The translations under genes were made by a program, and so were the position numbers. Positions 25,475 through 34,521 of a stretch of 64,000 bases of DNA are shown here, one piece after another. Origin of the DNA: Weissella muntiaci (GTDB taxonomy: Bacteria > Bacillota > Bacilli > Lactobacillales > Lactobacillaceae). Below the pieces are notes generated by a model. It was not told the origin of the DNA. It saw only the letters and a program-made list of their open reading frames with translations, and did no database searches. The stretch's first letter is position 1; every line of letters begins with the position of its first letter. Location of the stretch: NCBI RefSeq assembly GCF_008107635.1, contig NZ_SDGZ01000015.1, positions 186,001 through 250,000 of the forward strand. The letters run 5' to 3'.

Positions 25475-26190
25475 TCACCTTCTGCTTTCAAAAAGACATC
25501 TTCAATTGATGAAACTTGATACTGCTCTTTTAGTGCGGCTGGTTGATCGTTTGCGATTAATCGCCCACCTAACAGCAATGCAACTCGATCAGTTAATTCT
25601 GCCTCATCCATTACGTGAGTTGTGACCAAGATTGCTCGATCCAGTTCCTTGAGCCGCTTTAACTCTGCCCAAACCTGTCGGCGTAATGCCGGATCAATCC
25701 CAACCGTTGGTTCATCAAGCACAAGTAATGCCGGATCACCTAACAATGCCAGCGCAAGCGATAACCGGCGCTTCATTCCACCGGAAAAACCTTCAACCTT
25801 GTTATTTAAATCATCAGTTAACTTAACAACTTCAGCCACACGAGTTACCTCAGCATTAAGCTCTTGCTTTTTTAGACCTTTCATCTGCCCGAAAAAAATT
25901 AAATTCTCTTTGGCCGTCAACTGTTCGTATAAGGCATCCGATTGAGCCATGTAGCCAATATTGGCCAAAAGTGCTCGTTGAGGCATTTGTAAATCAAAAA
26001 CAGTTGCTTCTCCAGCATCGCTCACTTCCATGCCTAACATTACCTTGATAATCGTAGACTTACCCGAACCAGAAGGTCCAATTAAGCCAACAATTTCGCC
26101 AGGTTGCACCTGAAAAGACACATCCAGCAAAACTTGCTTTTTACCAAAACTCTTTTCTAAATGTTTTAAATCTATAACCGCTGCTTCCAT
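25471..26190 (-). CDS. ABC-2 type exporter, ATP-binding protein
   Basis: 239 residues. Walker A GPSGSGKST, signature FSGGMKRRLSLALALLG, Walker B LLVLDEPTVGIDP, H-loop VTTHVMDEAELTDRVALLLGG: the DrrA-like pattern of drug/lipid exporters. ATG at 26190 has GGAGGC 7 nt upstream; the 45 residues before it (from 26325) run through the promoter region and are rejected. First gene of a two-gene operon. Confidence 0.88.
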   Translation of the reverse strand: MEAAVIDLKHLEKSFGKKQVLLDVSFQVQPGEIVGLIGPSGSGKSTIIKVMLGMEVSDAGEATVFDLQMPQRALLANIGYMAQSDALYEQLTAKENLIFFGQMKGLKKQELNAEVTRVAEVVKLTDDLNNKVEGFSGGMKRRLSLALALLGDPALLVLDEPTVGIDPALRRQVWAELKRLKELDRAILVTTHVMDEAELTDRVALLLGGRLIANDQPAALKEQYQVSSIEDVFLKAEGE

Positions 26191-26255
26191 TTCGCTTGCC
26201 TCCAAAAACAACCGTGCCGAACTGTCCCTACCTACAAACCTACCCAATTCACAAG

Positions 26256-26269
26256 TGAGTATGCACTCA
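26256..26269. promoter_or_regulatory. Possible TetR-type operator
   Basis: TGAGTATGCACTCA has 5-bp inverted arms around a 4-bp centre and lies 66 bp upstream of the exporter ATPase start, within reach of its promoter. Such half-sites are common for TetR regulators of multidrug exporters. No regulator gene is adjacent. Confidence 0.35.
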
Positions 26270-26384
26270 TTGTACCATTCATTCTCTTGTCCTATGATAA
26301 ATTTAGCGCTTATATCCTGCATCATGTTAGAATTAACTATCTAATGAAAAGGAGCTGAGATTTAATCTCAATTGTAGGAAGAAT

Positions 26385-27833
26385 ATGAATGGTCAAAAAT
26401 ATCCTAGTAAACCAAAAAAGGAACGTGTTTCACATGAAACACGTCCTACAAACAAAAACTTTCGTAGCAACGACGTAAAGGTCTCGCTTGGTGACAAGCT
26501 ACTCATTACAATCAAGCGTCTTGGAATCAACGGTGAAGGTATCGGCTACTATAAGCGCAAGATTACCTTTATTCCAGGTGCTTTGCCCGATGAAGTTGTT
26601 GATGTAACAGTTACCAACATTACCGATAAGTTTATCGAAGCTGAGGTCAATAAAATCAAGAAGCGTTCGCCACATCGGATCAAGCCAATTGATAACCAAG
26701 ATGTCGGTGGAGTTGAACTAGCCCACCTAGCTTATTCCGAACAGTTAGTTTTTAAAACTGATTTAATCAGACAAGCGCTAGAAAAGTATCAACCTCGTGG
26801 CTTCAAATATTATGATTTGCGTCCAACCATTGGGATGGATGATCCAACCGGCTACCGAAGCAAGGCACAATTCCCAATCCGCGAGGTCAACGGCAAGTTG
26901 CGCGTCGGAATGTATCGCCGTCAATCACATGAGTTGATTGATCTGCCCGCAATTTCAACTCAGAATCCCATCACCCTAAAAGTTGTTCGGACCGTTCGAG
27001 ACATCATGGCCGATCTCGGAACATCGATTTATGATGAGAAACGTAACCGCGGGATGGTCAAAACGCTGATTGCTCGTGTCAGTTCATCAACTGGCTTTGT
27101 TCAATTAACGATCGTCACCAGCCAAAATGATATTTATGGTGTTGACGAATTAATCCAAGCTATTAATGCCGAATTACCCGAAGTTGTTTCAATTAGTCAA
27201 AACATTAACCCTGGTACATCTTCATTGATTTGGGGTGACGACACTAAGTTGTTGTGGGGTGACGAATATATCACCGAAACAATTAATGGTAAAGACTTCA
27301 AGCTATCACCACGCGCCTTTTTGCAGTTAAATCCAACTCAAACCGCACGTTTATATCAAGAAGCCATCTCGGCACTTGACTTAACCCATGCGGATAAATT
27401 GATCGACGCGTACTCAGGTGTTGGAACAATCGGTATTTCATTGGCTGATCTTGCCGGTGAAGTCCGCGGTATGGATACAGTTCCTGAAGCAATCGATGAT
27501 GCAAACGAGAACGTTGCTGATAACGGATTAAACAATGCTGAATATTTCGTTGGTGCTGCTGAACGTCTAATTCCCAATTGGGCTCGTGAAGGCTGGATTG
27601 CGGATGCACTAGTTGTTGATCCACCACGAACCGGTTTGGGTGAACCATTACGGCAAACGATCTTGGCTACCAAGCCAGAGAAGTTTGTCTATATTTCTTG
27701 TAACCCGTCTACTTTGGCGCGTGATTTAGTTGACTTGGCGAAAGTTTACCGTGTCGAATACATTCAATCAATCGACATGTTCCCACAAACTGCTCGCTGG
27801 GAAGGCGTTGTTAAATTAACGAAAATCAAATAA
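26385..27833 (+). CDS. 23S rRNA (uracil-5-)-methyltransferase, RumA/RlmCD family
   Basis: 482 residues. An N-terminal lysine-rich tail, a TRAM RNA-binding domain (about 35-95), then a class I SAM methyltransferase with DAYSGVGTIGISLA and the catalytic LVVDPPRTG and SCNP (Cys about residue 439). Makes m5U in 23S rRNA (or tRNA in some paralogues). GTAGGAAG precedes the ATG. A parS-like sequence is embedded in the tail codons. The usual FeS-cluster cysteines of RumA are not seen near the N-terminus, as in many Firmicute members. Confidence 0.88.
   Translation: MNGQKYPSKPKKERVSHETRPTNKNFRSNDVKVSLGDKLLITIKRLGINGEGIGYYKRKITFIPGALPDEVVDVTVTNITDKFIEAEVNKIKKRSPHRIKPIDNQDVGGVELAHLAYSEQLVFKTDLIRQALEKYQPRGFKYYDLRPTIGMDDPTGYRSKAQFPIREVNGKLRVGMYRRQSHELIDLPAISTQNPITLKVVRTVRDIMADLGTSIYDEKRNRGMVKTLIARVSSSTGFVQLTIVTSQNDIYGVDELIQAINAELPEVVSISQNINPGTSSLIWGDDTKLLWGDEYITETINGKDFKLSPRAFLQLNPTQTARLYQEAISALDLTHADKLIDAYSGVGTIGISLADLAGEVRGMDTVPEAIDDANENVADNGLNNAEYFVGAAERLIPNWAREGWIADALVVDPPRTGLGEPLRQTILATKPEKFVYISCNPSTLARDLVDLAKVYRVEYIQSIDMFPQTARWEGVVKLTKIK
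26426..26441. other. parS-like site within the rRNA methyltransferase gene, one mismatch
   Basis: TGTTTCACATGAAACA differs from parS in one base and is extended to 10-bp arms (ACGTGTTTCA/TGAAACACGT). It is coding DNA for the poorly conserved N-terminal tail, where such a site could be tolerated. Confidence 0.5.
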
Positions 27834-27835
27834 TT

Positions 27836-27877
27836 GAAAAACGCTTCTTTCATCAAATTGAAAGAAGCGTTTTTTTA
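27836..27877. terminator. Bidirectional terminator
   Basis: AAAAACGCTTCTTTC paired with GAAAGAAGCGTTTTT, between convergent genes. Confidence 0.85.
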
Positions 27878-28759
27878 CTTTACCTTGCTAACAGTGCCAC
27901 TTGCGTCTTTTTGGACCTTCATCTGATCGACCTGAATATAACCCAACTTCTTTAGGAGGGTTTTCTGTACAGGTGCTGACTTCATATATTTAACAAAAGC
28001 CTTGGTTCCCTTATCAGGATGCTTAGTCGTATACATGTGCTCGTAAGCCCAAATCTTCCACTTATTAGTAGTCACATTCTTATCATTTGGGGCAACGTTA
28101 TCTAATTTAACCGTCTTCAGTCCCTTTGCGGCACTCCCTTGTGTATAAGAAAATGCCAAATAGGAAATCGCTCCTGGTGTCTGTGCAACAATCTTCTGCA
28201 CAGCTCCGTTTTGATCTTGTGACTGTGCCTGGGTCTCATTCTTACCATCCATGACCGCCTGGTCAAACGTTAGCCGTGTCCCAGATCCGTCAGCTCGTGT
28301 TACTAAGACGATTGCTTGATCTTGACCACCAACTTGTTGCCAGTTCGTAATTTCGCCAGTGAAGATTTTCTGTAACTGATCATGCGTTAAGTTCTTTACC
28401 TTTACCGCTTGATTAACAACTGGCGCAATTCCGACAACTGCGACTTTATTGTCAGCTAGCTTCTTTGCATCAATCCCCGATTTTTGTTCGGCGAAAATAT
28501 CCGAATTACCAATTGTCACGCCACCTGAGCCAACTTGACTCAAACCAGCACCTGAACCGCCTCCTTGTACATTGACAGTTGTTCCTGGATTGGCATCCTG
28601 AAAAGCCGCCCCAGCCTGTTCGGCCAACGGTTGTAAAGCGGTTGAACCAACTGCCAATACATTTGAATTGGCCGACGCAATTGCCGGAACACTCAAAGTC
28701 GTTGCACCGATCATCATTGTTGCTAGAATACTTCCCACTAGTGCTCGCTTAGCCATCAT
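27875..28759 (-). CDS. Phosphate-binding protein, PstS-like
   Basis: About 294 residues. A signal peptide (MMAKRALVGSILATMMIGA...) ends near ASA before NSNVLAVG. The mature part has VLAVGSTALQPLAEQ, NVQGGGSGAGLSQVGSG, the phosphate-ligand motif RADGSGTRLTFDQAV and AISYLAFSYTQ, all of PstS. As in the cystine-binding protein, no lipobox cysteine is visible. No pstCAB genes are adjacent, so it is an orphan or cooperates with a remote Pst permease. Start 28759 has GGAG 9 nt upstream. Candidate Pho boxes lie upstream. Confidence 0.85.
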   Translation of the reverse strand: MMAKRALVGSILATMMIGATTLSVPAIASANSNVLAVGSTALQPLAEQAGAAFQDANPGTTVNVQGGGSGAGLSQVGSGGVTIGNSDIFAEQKSGIDAKKLADNKVAVVGIAPVVNQAVKVKNLTHDQLQKIFTGEITNWQQVGGQDQAIVLVTRADGSGTRLTFDQAVMDGKNETQAQSQDQNGAVQKIVAQTPGAISYLAFSYTQGSAAKGLKTVKLDNVAPNDKNVTTNKWKIWAYEHMYTTKHPDKGTKAFVKYMKSAPVQKTLLKKLGYIQVDQMKVQKDASGTVSKVK

Positions 28760-28885
28760 AAAGTCCCACTCCATTCTAAATGTAACTGATCTGCATACTA
28801 ATGTAGCTAGGCCGCCGTGGTTAATAGTAGTTGAGTTATAGGATTCGCTGGCGTCCTAACTACAATTTATATGTTAGAAGAACTT

Positions 28886-28953
28886 TGTAAAAAATTAGCG
28901 GGAAAGATGTAACGATGTTGTAAGCGTTGGTAAAAGTTTCTTTTACAGTGTAA
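28886..28953 (-). promoter_or_regulatory. Candidate Pho-box array upstream of pstS-like gene
   Basis: TTACA repeats (TGTAA on the plus strand) occur at 28886-28890, 28908-28912, 28919-28923 and 28949-28953, with a near copy GGTAA at 28929. The first three lie 22 and 11 bp apart, the periodicity known for PhoP/PhoB direct repeats. Regulatory role inferred. Confidence 0.4.
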
Positions 28954-28956
28954 AGA

Positions 28957-29472
28957 TTATTTGATTAGTTGATATGCAAAGCGTTCTCCATGCTCAAAGG
29001 GAAAATGAATCATCCCCTGATAACTAAAACCGGCTCTTTGAATCACTTTTTGCATAATCATATTCTTAGGATATGTATCAATCCTAATATCCGTATAGCC
29101 AAGCTCTTGGGACCACTTCACGGATTCATTCATCAAAGTCTGTGACAATCCTTGACCACGGACTTGTTGGCTAACTGCAACCCGATGAATTGCAATGTAT
29201 TTCCCTGATACACCTGACCAGGTACCCTCAATTGCTTCATAAATTGGATCTGGTCCAGCAACTAAAGCTACATAGCCAACAATCGTCTGATCAAAAATCA
29301 ACACATAACCACGTTCTGCAAGTACATCCTCTGTAATAATGGATTCTGTAGGTCCTTGATTTGCCTGCCATTGTGGCGACCCTTGTTCTGCCAAATACGC
29401 AATTGCCGCTGTAATTATTTCCATTACTGCTGGTATATCATCAGCAGTCGCTTTCCGTGTATAAGTCATCAT
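28957..29472 (-). CDS. GNAT N-acetyltransferase
   Basis: 171 residues. The GNAT core is visible in [25 protein letters not shown] (acetyl-CoA loop) and the C-terminal [28 protein letters not shown] at 29472 has GAGGAAT upstream. Monocistronic and divergent from guaA. Substrate unknown. Confidence 0.85.
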   Translation of the reverse strand: MMTYTRKATADDIPAVMEIITAAIAYLAEQGSPQWQANQGPTESIITEDVLAERGYVLIFDQTIVGYVALVAGPDPIYEAIEGTWSGVSGKYIAIHRVAVSQQVRGQGLSQTLMNESVKWSQELGYTDIRIDTYPKNMIMQKVIQRAGFSYQGMIHFPFEHGERFAYQLIK

Positions 29473-29620
29473 ATTCCTCGCAATCTCAATCACTAATATC
29501 TTAAATATTATAACCGCATTTACATCAATAATCCGTTATAAAGAAACAATCTCCGGACTTCTATTGAAAATAGCCGGCATTTCCCGTACAATAATAAACA
29601 ACTATTTTCAGGAGGATCTA

Positions 29621-31174
29621 ATGGCAAACACAAACGAACACGAAAGTATTTTGGTTCTCGACTTTGGTAGTCAGTACAACCAACTTATTACCCGCCGCAT
29701 TCGCGAACTTGGTGTTTACTCTGAGCTTAAATCACATAAGCTAACCGCTCAAGAGATTAAAGAACTTAATCCCAGTGGTTTAATTTTCTCAGGTGGACCA
29801 AATTCCGTCTACGCCGATGACGCATTCACAATCGATCCTGAAATATTTAATCTAAACATCCCTATTTTGGGAGTTTGTTACGGTATGCAACTGATGGCCA
29901 ACACACTACCTGGTGGTGTGGTTGAACCAGCCAACAATTCGGCTGAATATGGTCAAACAGAAATGCAATTAGTCAAGGAAGATTCAGCATTATTCGCTGG
30001 AACTCCAACCGAGCAAACTGTCCTAATGAGCCACGGTGACTACGTTGCTCAAGTTCCGGCTGGCTTTTCTGTTGTTGGTACATCAGAAGGTACACCAGTT
30101 GCAGCTATGGAAGATGCTCAACGTGGATTCTACGGTGTCCAGTTCCACGCTGAGGTGCAACACACTGAGTTTGGTAAAGAGATCTTAACCAACTTCGTTG
30201 ATAAGGTCGTTAAGGCCAAGCGTGATTGGTCAATGGATGATTTCATTGACGAGCAGATCGCCGAAATCCGTGCCAAGGTTGGTGACAAGCGTGTCCTACT
30301 TGGGCTTTCTGGTGGTGTTGATTCATCAGTTGTGGGAGTGCTTCTCCAGCGCGCGATTGGTGACCAATTAACTTCAATCTTCGTTGATCATGGTCTTTTG
30401 CGCAAAAACGAAGCCAATGAGGTTATGGAAGCCCTTGGTGGCAAGTTCGGTCTAAACATCATTAAAGTTGATGCACAAGAGCGTTTCTTAAACAAACTTG
30501 CCGGCGTTAGTGACCCCGAGACTAAGCGTAAAATCATCGGTAATGAATTTATTCAAGTCTTCGATGAAGAAGCTTCTAAGCTAAACGGAATTGATTTCCT
30601 TGCGCAAGGAACGCTTTATACCGACGTGATTGAGTCAGGAACTGATACCGCACAAACGATTAAGTCGCATCACAATGTTGGTGGTCTTCCCGAAGACATG
30701 CAATTCCAACTAATCGAGCCATTAAATACCCTCTTCAAAGATGAAGTTCGGGCCCTTGGTGAGAAGCTTGGTATGCCTCACGAGTTAGTTTGGCGTCAAC
30801 CATTCCCTGGACCAGGTCTTGGTATCCGTGTTCTCGGCGACATTACTGAAGCAAAGTTGCAGATCGTCCGCGACTCTGATGCAATTTTGCGTGAAGAAAT
30901 TGCTAACCATGGTTTGGACAGCGAGGTTTGGCAATACTTTACCGTCTTGACCGGCGTTCGTTCAGTTGGTGTTATGGGTGACGGTCGGACTTATGACTAC
31001 ACTTTGGCAATTCGCGCCATCACGTCTGTTGATGGTATGACCGCTGATTTTGCTAAGCTTCCTTGGGATATCTTGGAAGAAATCTCACGTCGAATTGTAA
31101 ACGAAGTCGATAAGATTAACCGCGTCGTCTACGATATTACAGCTAAGCCACCTGCTACTATTGAGTGGGAGTAA
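29621..31174 (+). CDS. guaA: GMP synthase (glutamine-hydrolysing)
   Basis: 517 residues, the full two-domain enzyme that aminates XMP. The class I glutamine amidotransferase half has nucleophile C86 in LGVCYGMQL and the late His-Glu in [12 protein letters not shown]; the ATP-pyrophosphatase half has the P-loop [10 protein letters not shown] and the C-terminal dimer motif [15 protein letters not shown] lies 6 nt before ATG 29621, ruling out the in-frame ATG at 29564. I see no purine riboswitch in the short leader. Confidence 0.96.
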   Translation: MANTNEHESILVLDFGSQYNQLITRRIRELGVYSELKSHKLTAQEIKELNPSGLIFSGGPNSVYADDAFTIDPEIFNLNIPILGVCYGMQLMANTLPGGVVEPANNSAEYGQTEMQLVKEDSALFAGTPTEQTVLMSHGDYVAQVPAGFSVVGTSEGTPVAAMEDAQRGFYGVQFHAEVQHTEFGKEILTNFVDKVVKAKRDWSMDDFIDEQIAEIRAKVGDKRVLLGLSGGVDSSVVGVLLQRAIGDQLTSIFVDHGLLRKNEANEVMEALGGKFGLNIIKVDAQERFLNKLAGVSDPETKRKIIGNEFIQVFDEEASKLNGIDFLAQGTLYTDVIESGTDTAQTIKSHHNVGGLPEDMQFQLIEPLNTLFKDEVRALGEKLGMPHELVWRQPFPGPGLGIRVLGDITEAKLQIVRDSDAILREEIANHGLDSEVWQYFTVLTGVRSVGVMGDGRTYDYTLAIRAITSVDGMTADFAKLPWDILEEISRRIVNEVDKINRVVYDITAKPPATIEWE

Positions 31175-31187
31175 TTGTTATTAATTT

Positions 31188-31223
31188 TAAAAGGCGTACT
31201 ACTTAAAGTAGTACGCCTTTTAA
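31188..31223 (+). terminator. Terminator of guaA
   Basis: AAAAGGCGTACTACTT/AAGTAGTACGCCTTTT, a perfect stem with a T-run. Confidence 0.85.
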
Positions 31224-31316
31224 TTTCCAAAAACCCTTCAACCATTATTAATGGGGTTTACAATTAATTCTTTGAGCGTTATATTCACAATAAAATAACT
31301 GTAGGGAGTTAATCTA

Positions 31317-32294
31317 TTGAATAAGCATGAATTAATTAAGCAAGCGGAAATCACTTCGAAATTCTTCAACGAATTACTAATATTAGGAATGCCCTCCCTA
31401 AACAACAATCAAATAGATTTTGACTTTGACATGGTAGTTGAATGGCGTAATACACGTTCGCGTAATCGGCTTGATCAAATCAAAATCGGCGATATTCATA
31501 CTAAACAAGAGATAAAAGATATCTTTGGAGGTAGTATTTTCAGTGGCATGTCTCGTTCTCATGAAACAAATTCACTTCTTCTGTTCTCCAAAGACCACCA
31601 AGGCAACCCTTATAACGACCGATACATTAATAATGTTTTACATTATACCGGTACGGGTGCCACTGGCGATCAAAAACTCGAATCTGCCAATAAGGTGCTC
31701 TATAATTCCGATACAAACGGCGTTAACGTTTTCTTATTTGTAGGAACTGACGACAATAGATATCGTTTTAAAGGGCCCGTCCAATTAGCTGCTGAACCCT
31801 ACACCACAACAGAACCAGATAACCAAAATAGTGACCGCCTAGTTTGGAAATTCCCACTTAAGGAAAAATACAGTGATTCATCAAATATAAATCTCGATCA
31901 AAAGAATAAAAACTTAATCGAAAAGGATATTGCGAATTTATCGGCATCTGAATTGTCAAAAACTGCGCACCAAATCAGCCAACAAAATAAAGGCGTCAGG
32001 CACGTAACCCATACTAAACTAAATCGCTATACGCGAAGCCGTTTTATCAGCGACTATGTTAAACAGTTAGCTCATGGCGTTTGCCAACTCTGCGAGCAAC
32101 CCGCACCATTTATCACTAACTCTGGTGTACCATTTCTACATGCTCACCATATCGTATATCTATCACAAGGCGGTACGGACACCATCGAGAATACAATCGC
32201 ACTCTGCCCCAATTGTCATGCACGGATTCATGAATTAGAATCATCAGCGGATGTAGCAAAGTTAATGCAAAAAGTCTCACAACGTGTAAACTAA
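31317..32294 (+). CDS. Type IV restriction-like protein: SRA-like domain plus HNH nuclease
   Basis: 325 residues. The central part (about 65-190: EIKDIFGGSIFSGMSRS, LLLFSKDHQGNPYNDR, LHYTGTGATGDQ, VFLFVGTDDNRYRFKG) resembles the modified-base-binding SRA-like domain of ScoMcrA-type enzymes. The C-terminus has a zinc-type HNH motif: CQLC...LHAHHIVYLSQGGTDTIENTIALCPNCHARIHEL. Such proteins cut DNA carrying methylated or phosphorothioated bases. The start is TTG 31317, with GGGAG 9 nt upstream; no ATG fits. No methyltransferase is adjacent, as expected for a type IV system. Confidence 0.75.
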   Translation: MNKHELIKQAEITSKFFNELLILGMPSLNNNQIDFDFDMVVEWRNTRSRNRLDQIKIGDIHTKQEIKDIFGGSIFSGMSRSHETNSLLLFSKDHQGNPYNDRYINNVLHYTGTGATGDQKLESANKVLYNSDTNGVNVFLFVGTDDNRYRFKGPVQLAAEPYTTTEPDNQNSDRLVWKFPLKEKYSDSSNINLDQKNKNLIEKDIANLSASELSKTAHQISQQNKGVRHVTHTKLNRYTRSRFISDYVKQLAHGVCQLCEQPAPFITNSGVPFLHAHHIVYLSQGGTDTIENTIALCPNCHARIHELESSADVAKLMQKVSQRVN

Positions 32295-32377
32295 CAATAT
32301 ATACCTAGCCTATTTTTGCATAAGGTTAGGTATTTTTAATATCAAAGCTAAATTTGACTAACTAAAGGAGCCCCGCA

Positions 32378-33652
32378 ATGACCCAAAACATTATCAGTGA
32401 TCAAGCCCAATTAAAATTATTAGCTGATCTAACGGCAATCAACACTGTCAACGCACATGAAGAATCGCTTGTAACTTATTTAGCAACTTTTCTAAACCTA
32501 CATCATGTAAAGACTGAGATTATTAAAGGTAGTAACGGGCGGGCAAATTTGGTCGCTGAAGTTGGAACAGAGGGTCCACTCCTAGGCTTTGCCGGGCATG
32601 CCGATACCGTTCATGAAGGCAATCGAAAGGACTGGGAACACTACCCTTTCACGTTAACTGACCGATCAGGTCGCCTTTACGGACGAGGTGTAACCGATAT
32701 GAAGGCCGCACTCGCTTCCTTTGCAGTTGCCATGGTGAATTTGCAGGCAACTGAATTAGCTGGACGAGTCCGATTCATGGTTACCTTGAATGAGGAAAAA
32801 GCTCAAGCAGGTGCCAAACAGTTATGTGAGCTTGGTTATGTTGATGACATAGAGGCGCTAATCATTGGTGAGCCAACCGGCGTCCGCGCTTCAGAAATAA
32901 CGAATTATCTACATTCTGGAGGCGTTAGACTCAACAATACCGACCCAGATGAACTAATTAATACCGTCAAAAATAACCATCAAATCGAACAGCATTTTGC
33001 TGTTTATGCACACAAAGGTTTCCTGGTTTACGACGTTATCGCCCATGGCAAAGCGGCGCATTCATCAACGCCAGCATTAGGCGTTGATGCAATCGCTCGG
33101 CTGATAGATTACTACCAAGCTGAAACTGAACTTTATCAACAACTTACAATCAACAATCCGATGCTAGGTCGGACCGTTCGTGGCGCTAATATGTTCCACG
33201 GAGGTGTCCAGCCTAATTCAATCGCTGGCGAAGCACAATTGTCCGAGTTAACGCGAATAATCCCTGAATTATCACCTAAAAAGCTCGCGGACGCTTTGAC
33301 TGATCTAATTGATACTTTAAATCGTCAAGCCCCAGAACAAGCTCAACTGGAACTTGTCGTTCACAATATGGGTGAAGCTATGCTTGGAAATCCGGATTCA
33401 GAAATTGTCACCTTAGGTCAAAAGCACGCCAAGCTCGCCTTTCCCACTGAGAATGCTTTGCCGACGCTTGCTGTTTCGATGGGTACTGACGCCACGCGTT
33501 ATGCCAAAGCTAACCCAAACATGGAGATTTTGATTGTTGGCCCCGGTAACGATACTGCCCATCAGGAAAATGAATACGTTGAGAAGTCGACCTTCTTGGC
33601 GATGGCTGATTATTACTGTGCTGTCGCACAAAATTTCTTTGATAATAAATAG
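32378..33652 (+). CDS. M20 family metallopeptidase, ArgE/DapE-like deacylase
   Basis: 424 residues. Metal-ligand motifs GFAGHADTVHEG, YGRGVTDMKAALASF, catalytic NEEKAQAGA and GEPTG are present, then the dimerisation-domain start AHKGFLVYDVIAHGKAAHSS. Between GEPTG and AHKG stand about 45 residues where most relatives have about 10, so there is an insertion. GGAGCC lies before the ATG. Could deacylate succinyl-diaminopimelate or an N-acyl amino acid. Confidence 0.82.
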   Translation: MTQNIISDQAQLKLLADLTAINTVNAHEESLVTYLATFLNLHHVKTEIIKGSNGRANLVAEVGTEGPLLGFAGHADTVHEGNRKDWEHYPFTLTDRSGRLYGRGVTDMKAALASFAVAMVNLQATELAGRVRFMVTLNEEKAQAGAKQLCELGYVDDIEALIIGEPTGVRASEITNYLHSGGVRLNNTDPDELINTVKNNHQIEQHFAVYAHKGFLVYDVIAHGKAAHSSTPALGVDAIARLIDYYQAETELYQQLTINNPMLGRTVRGANMFHGGVQPNSIAGEAQLSELTRIIPELSPKKLADALTDLIDTLNRQAPEQAQLELVVHNMGEAMLGNPDSEIVTLGQKHAKLAFPTENALPTLAVSMGTDATRYAKANPNMEILIVGPGNDTAHQENEYVEKSTFLAMADYYCAVAQNFFDNK

Positions 33653-33668
33653 CGCATCAACTCAATCC

Positions 33669-33682
33669 TTACAAAAGTGTAA
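33669..33682. promoter_or_regulatory. BceR-type operator upstream of bceAB-like genes
   Basis: TTACAaaagTGTAA matches the TNACA-N4-TGTAA consensus known for BceR-like response regulators. It lies about 85 bp before the ATPase start, and an A+T-rich -10-like TAAGATAAT follows about 22 bp later. Confidence 0.7.
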
Positions 33683-33765
33683 GATTCATCCCCCGCGTTT
33701 TCCGCTAAGATAATAACCATAGAACGTTAGTAGATTAACTAAACGTATATTGTAAGGGGAAAATT

Positions 33766-34518
33766 ATGCTACTAAAAGTAAAACATATCAAAAAAATCTT
33801 CAAAACACGCTTCTCAAAGGAAGAAACCACTGCATTGGTTGATGTTGACTTCTCTGTTGAGAAGGGCGAATATATCGCAATCATGGGTGAATCTGGGTCA
33901 GGTAAGACAACTTTGTTGAATATCCTATCAACACTTGAAAAGCCTACACGAGGTCAGGTTGTCCTTGCTGGTCAAGAAATCACCACCCTAAACGATAAGG
34001 CGGTGGCCGATTTCCGTCGGGAGCACCTTGGCTTCGTCTTCCAAGATTTCAACCTGCTCGATACGCTTTCGGTTCGTGACAACATTTACCTACCGTTAGT
34101 GCTTAGCAAACAACCCGTTAGCGTTATGCGGGAACGCATCGACAAGTTGGCACCTCAACTAAATATTCAAGACCTGCTTGAGAAACAGCCATTTGAACTC
34201 TCTGGTGGTCAAAAACAGCGGGTTGCCGTTGCTCGAGCACTAATTAGTCAACCTGATCTAATCTTGGCCGACGAACCAACCGCCGCTCTAGATTTCAAGA
34301 ATTCAGAAGACCTACTTTCGCTATTTGAAAGTATCAATCAAACCAATCAAACCATCTTGATGGTTACTCATTCTAGCCTAGTTGCTAGCCATGCCAAGCG
34401 TGTGCTCTTCATCAAGGACGGTGTGCTTTACCATCAACTGTACCGTGGTGATAAAACAACGACTGACTTTGCCAAGGAGATCACCCTCTCAATGAATTCA
34501 TTCTTGGGAGGTGAATAA
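33766..34518 (+). CDS. BceA-like ABC transporter ATP-binding protein (peptide antibiotic resistance)
   Basis: 250 residues. Walker A GESGSGKTT, LGFVFQDFNLLDTLSVRDNIYLPLVL, signature LSGGQKQRVAVARALI and Walker B LILADEPTAALD are those of the BceA/LolD-like group. It pairs with the large FtsX-type permease 3 nt downstream and with the BceRS-like two-component genes at 36597. The complex frees targets such as lipid II intermediates from peptide antibiotics. GGGG precedes the ATG. Confidence 0.9.
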   Translation: MLLKVKHIKKIFKTRFSKEETTALVDVDFSVEKGEYIAIMGESGSGKTTLLNILSTLEKPTRGQVVLAGQEITTLNDKAVADFRREHLGFVFQDFNLLDTLSVRDNIYLPLVLSKQPVSVMRERIDKLAPQLNIQDLLEKQPFELSGGQKQRVAVARALISQPDLILADEPTAALDFKNSEDLLSLFESINQTNQTILMVTHSSLVASHAKRVLFIKDGVLYHQLYRGDKTTTDFAKEITLSMNSFLGGE

Positions 34519-34521
34519 TCC

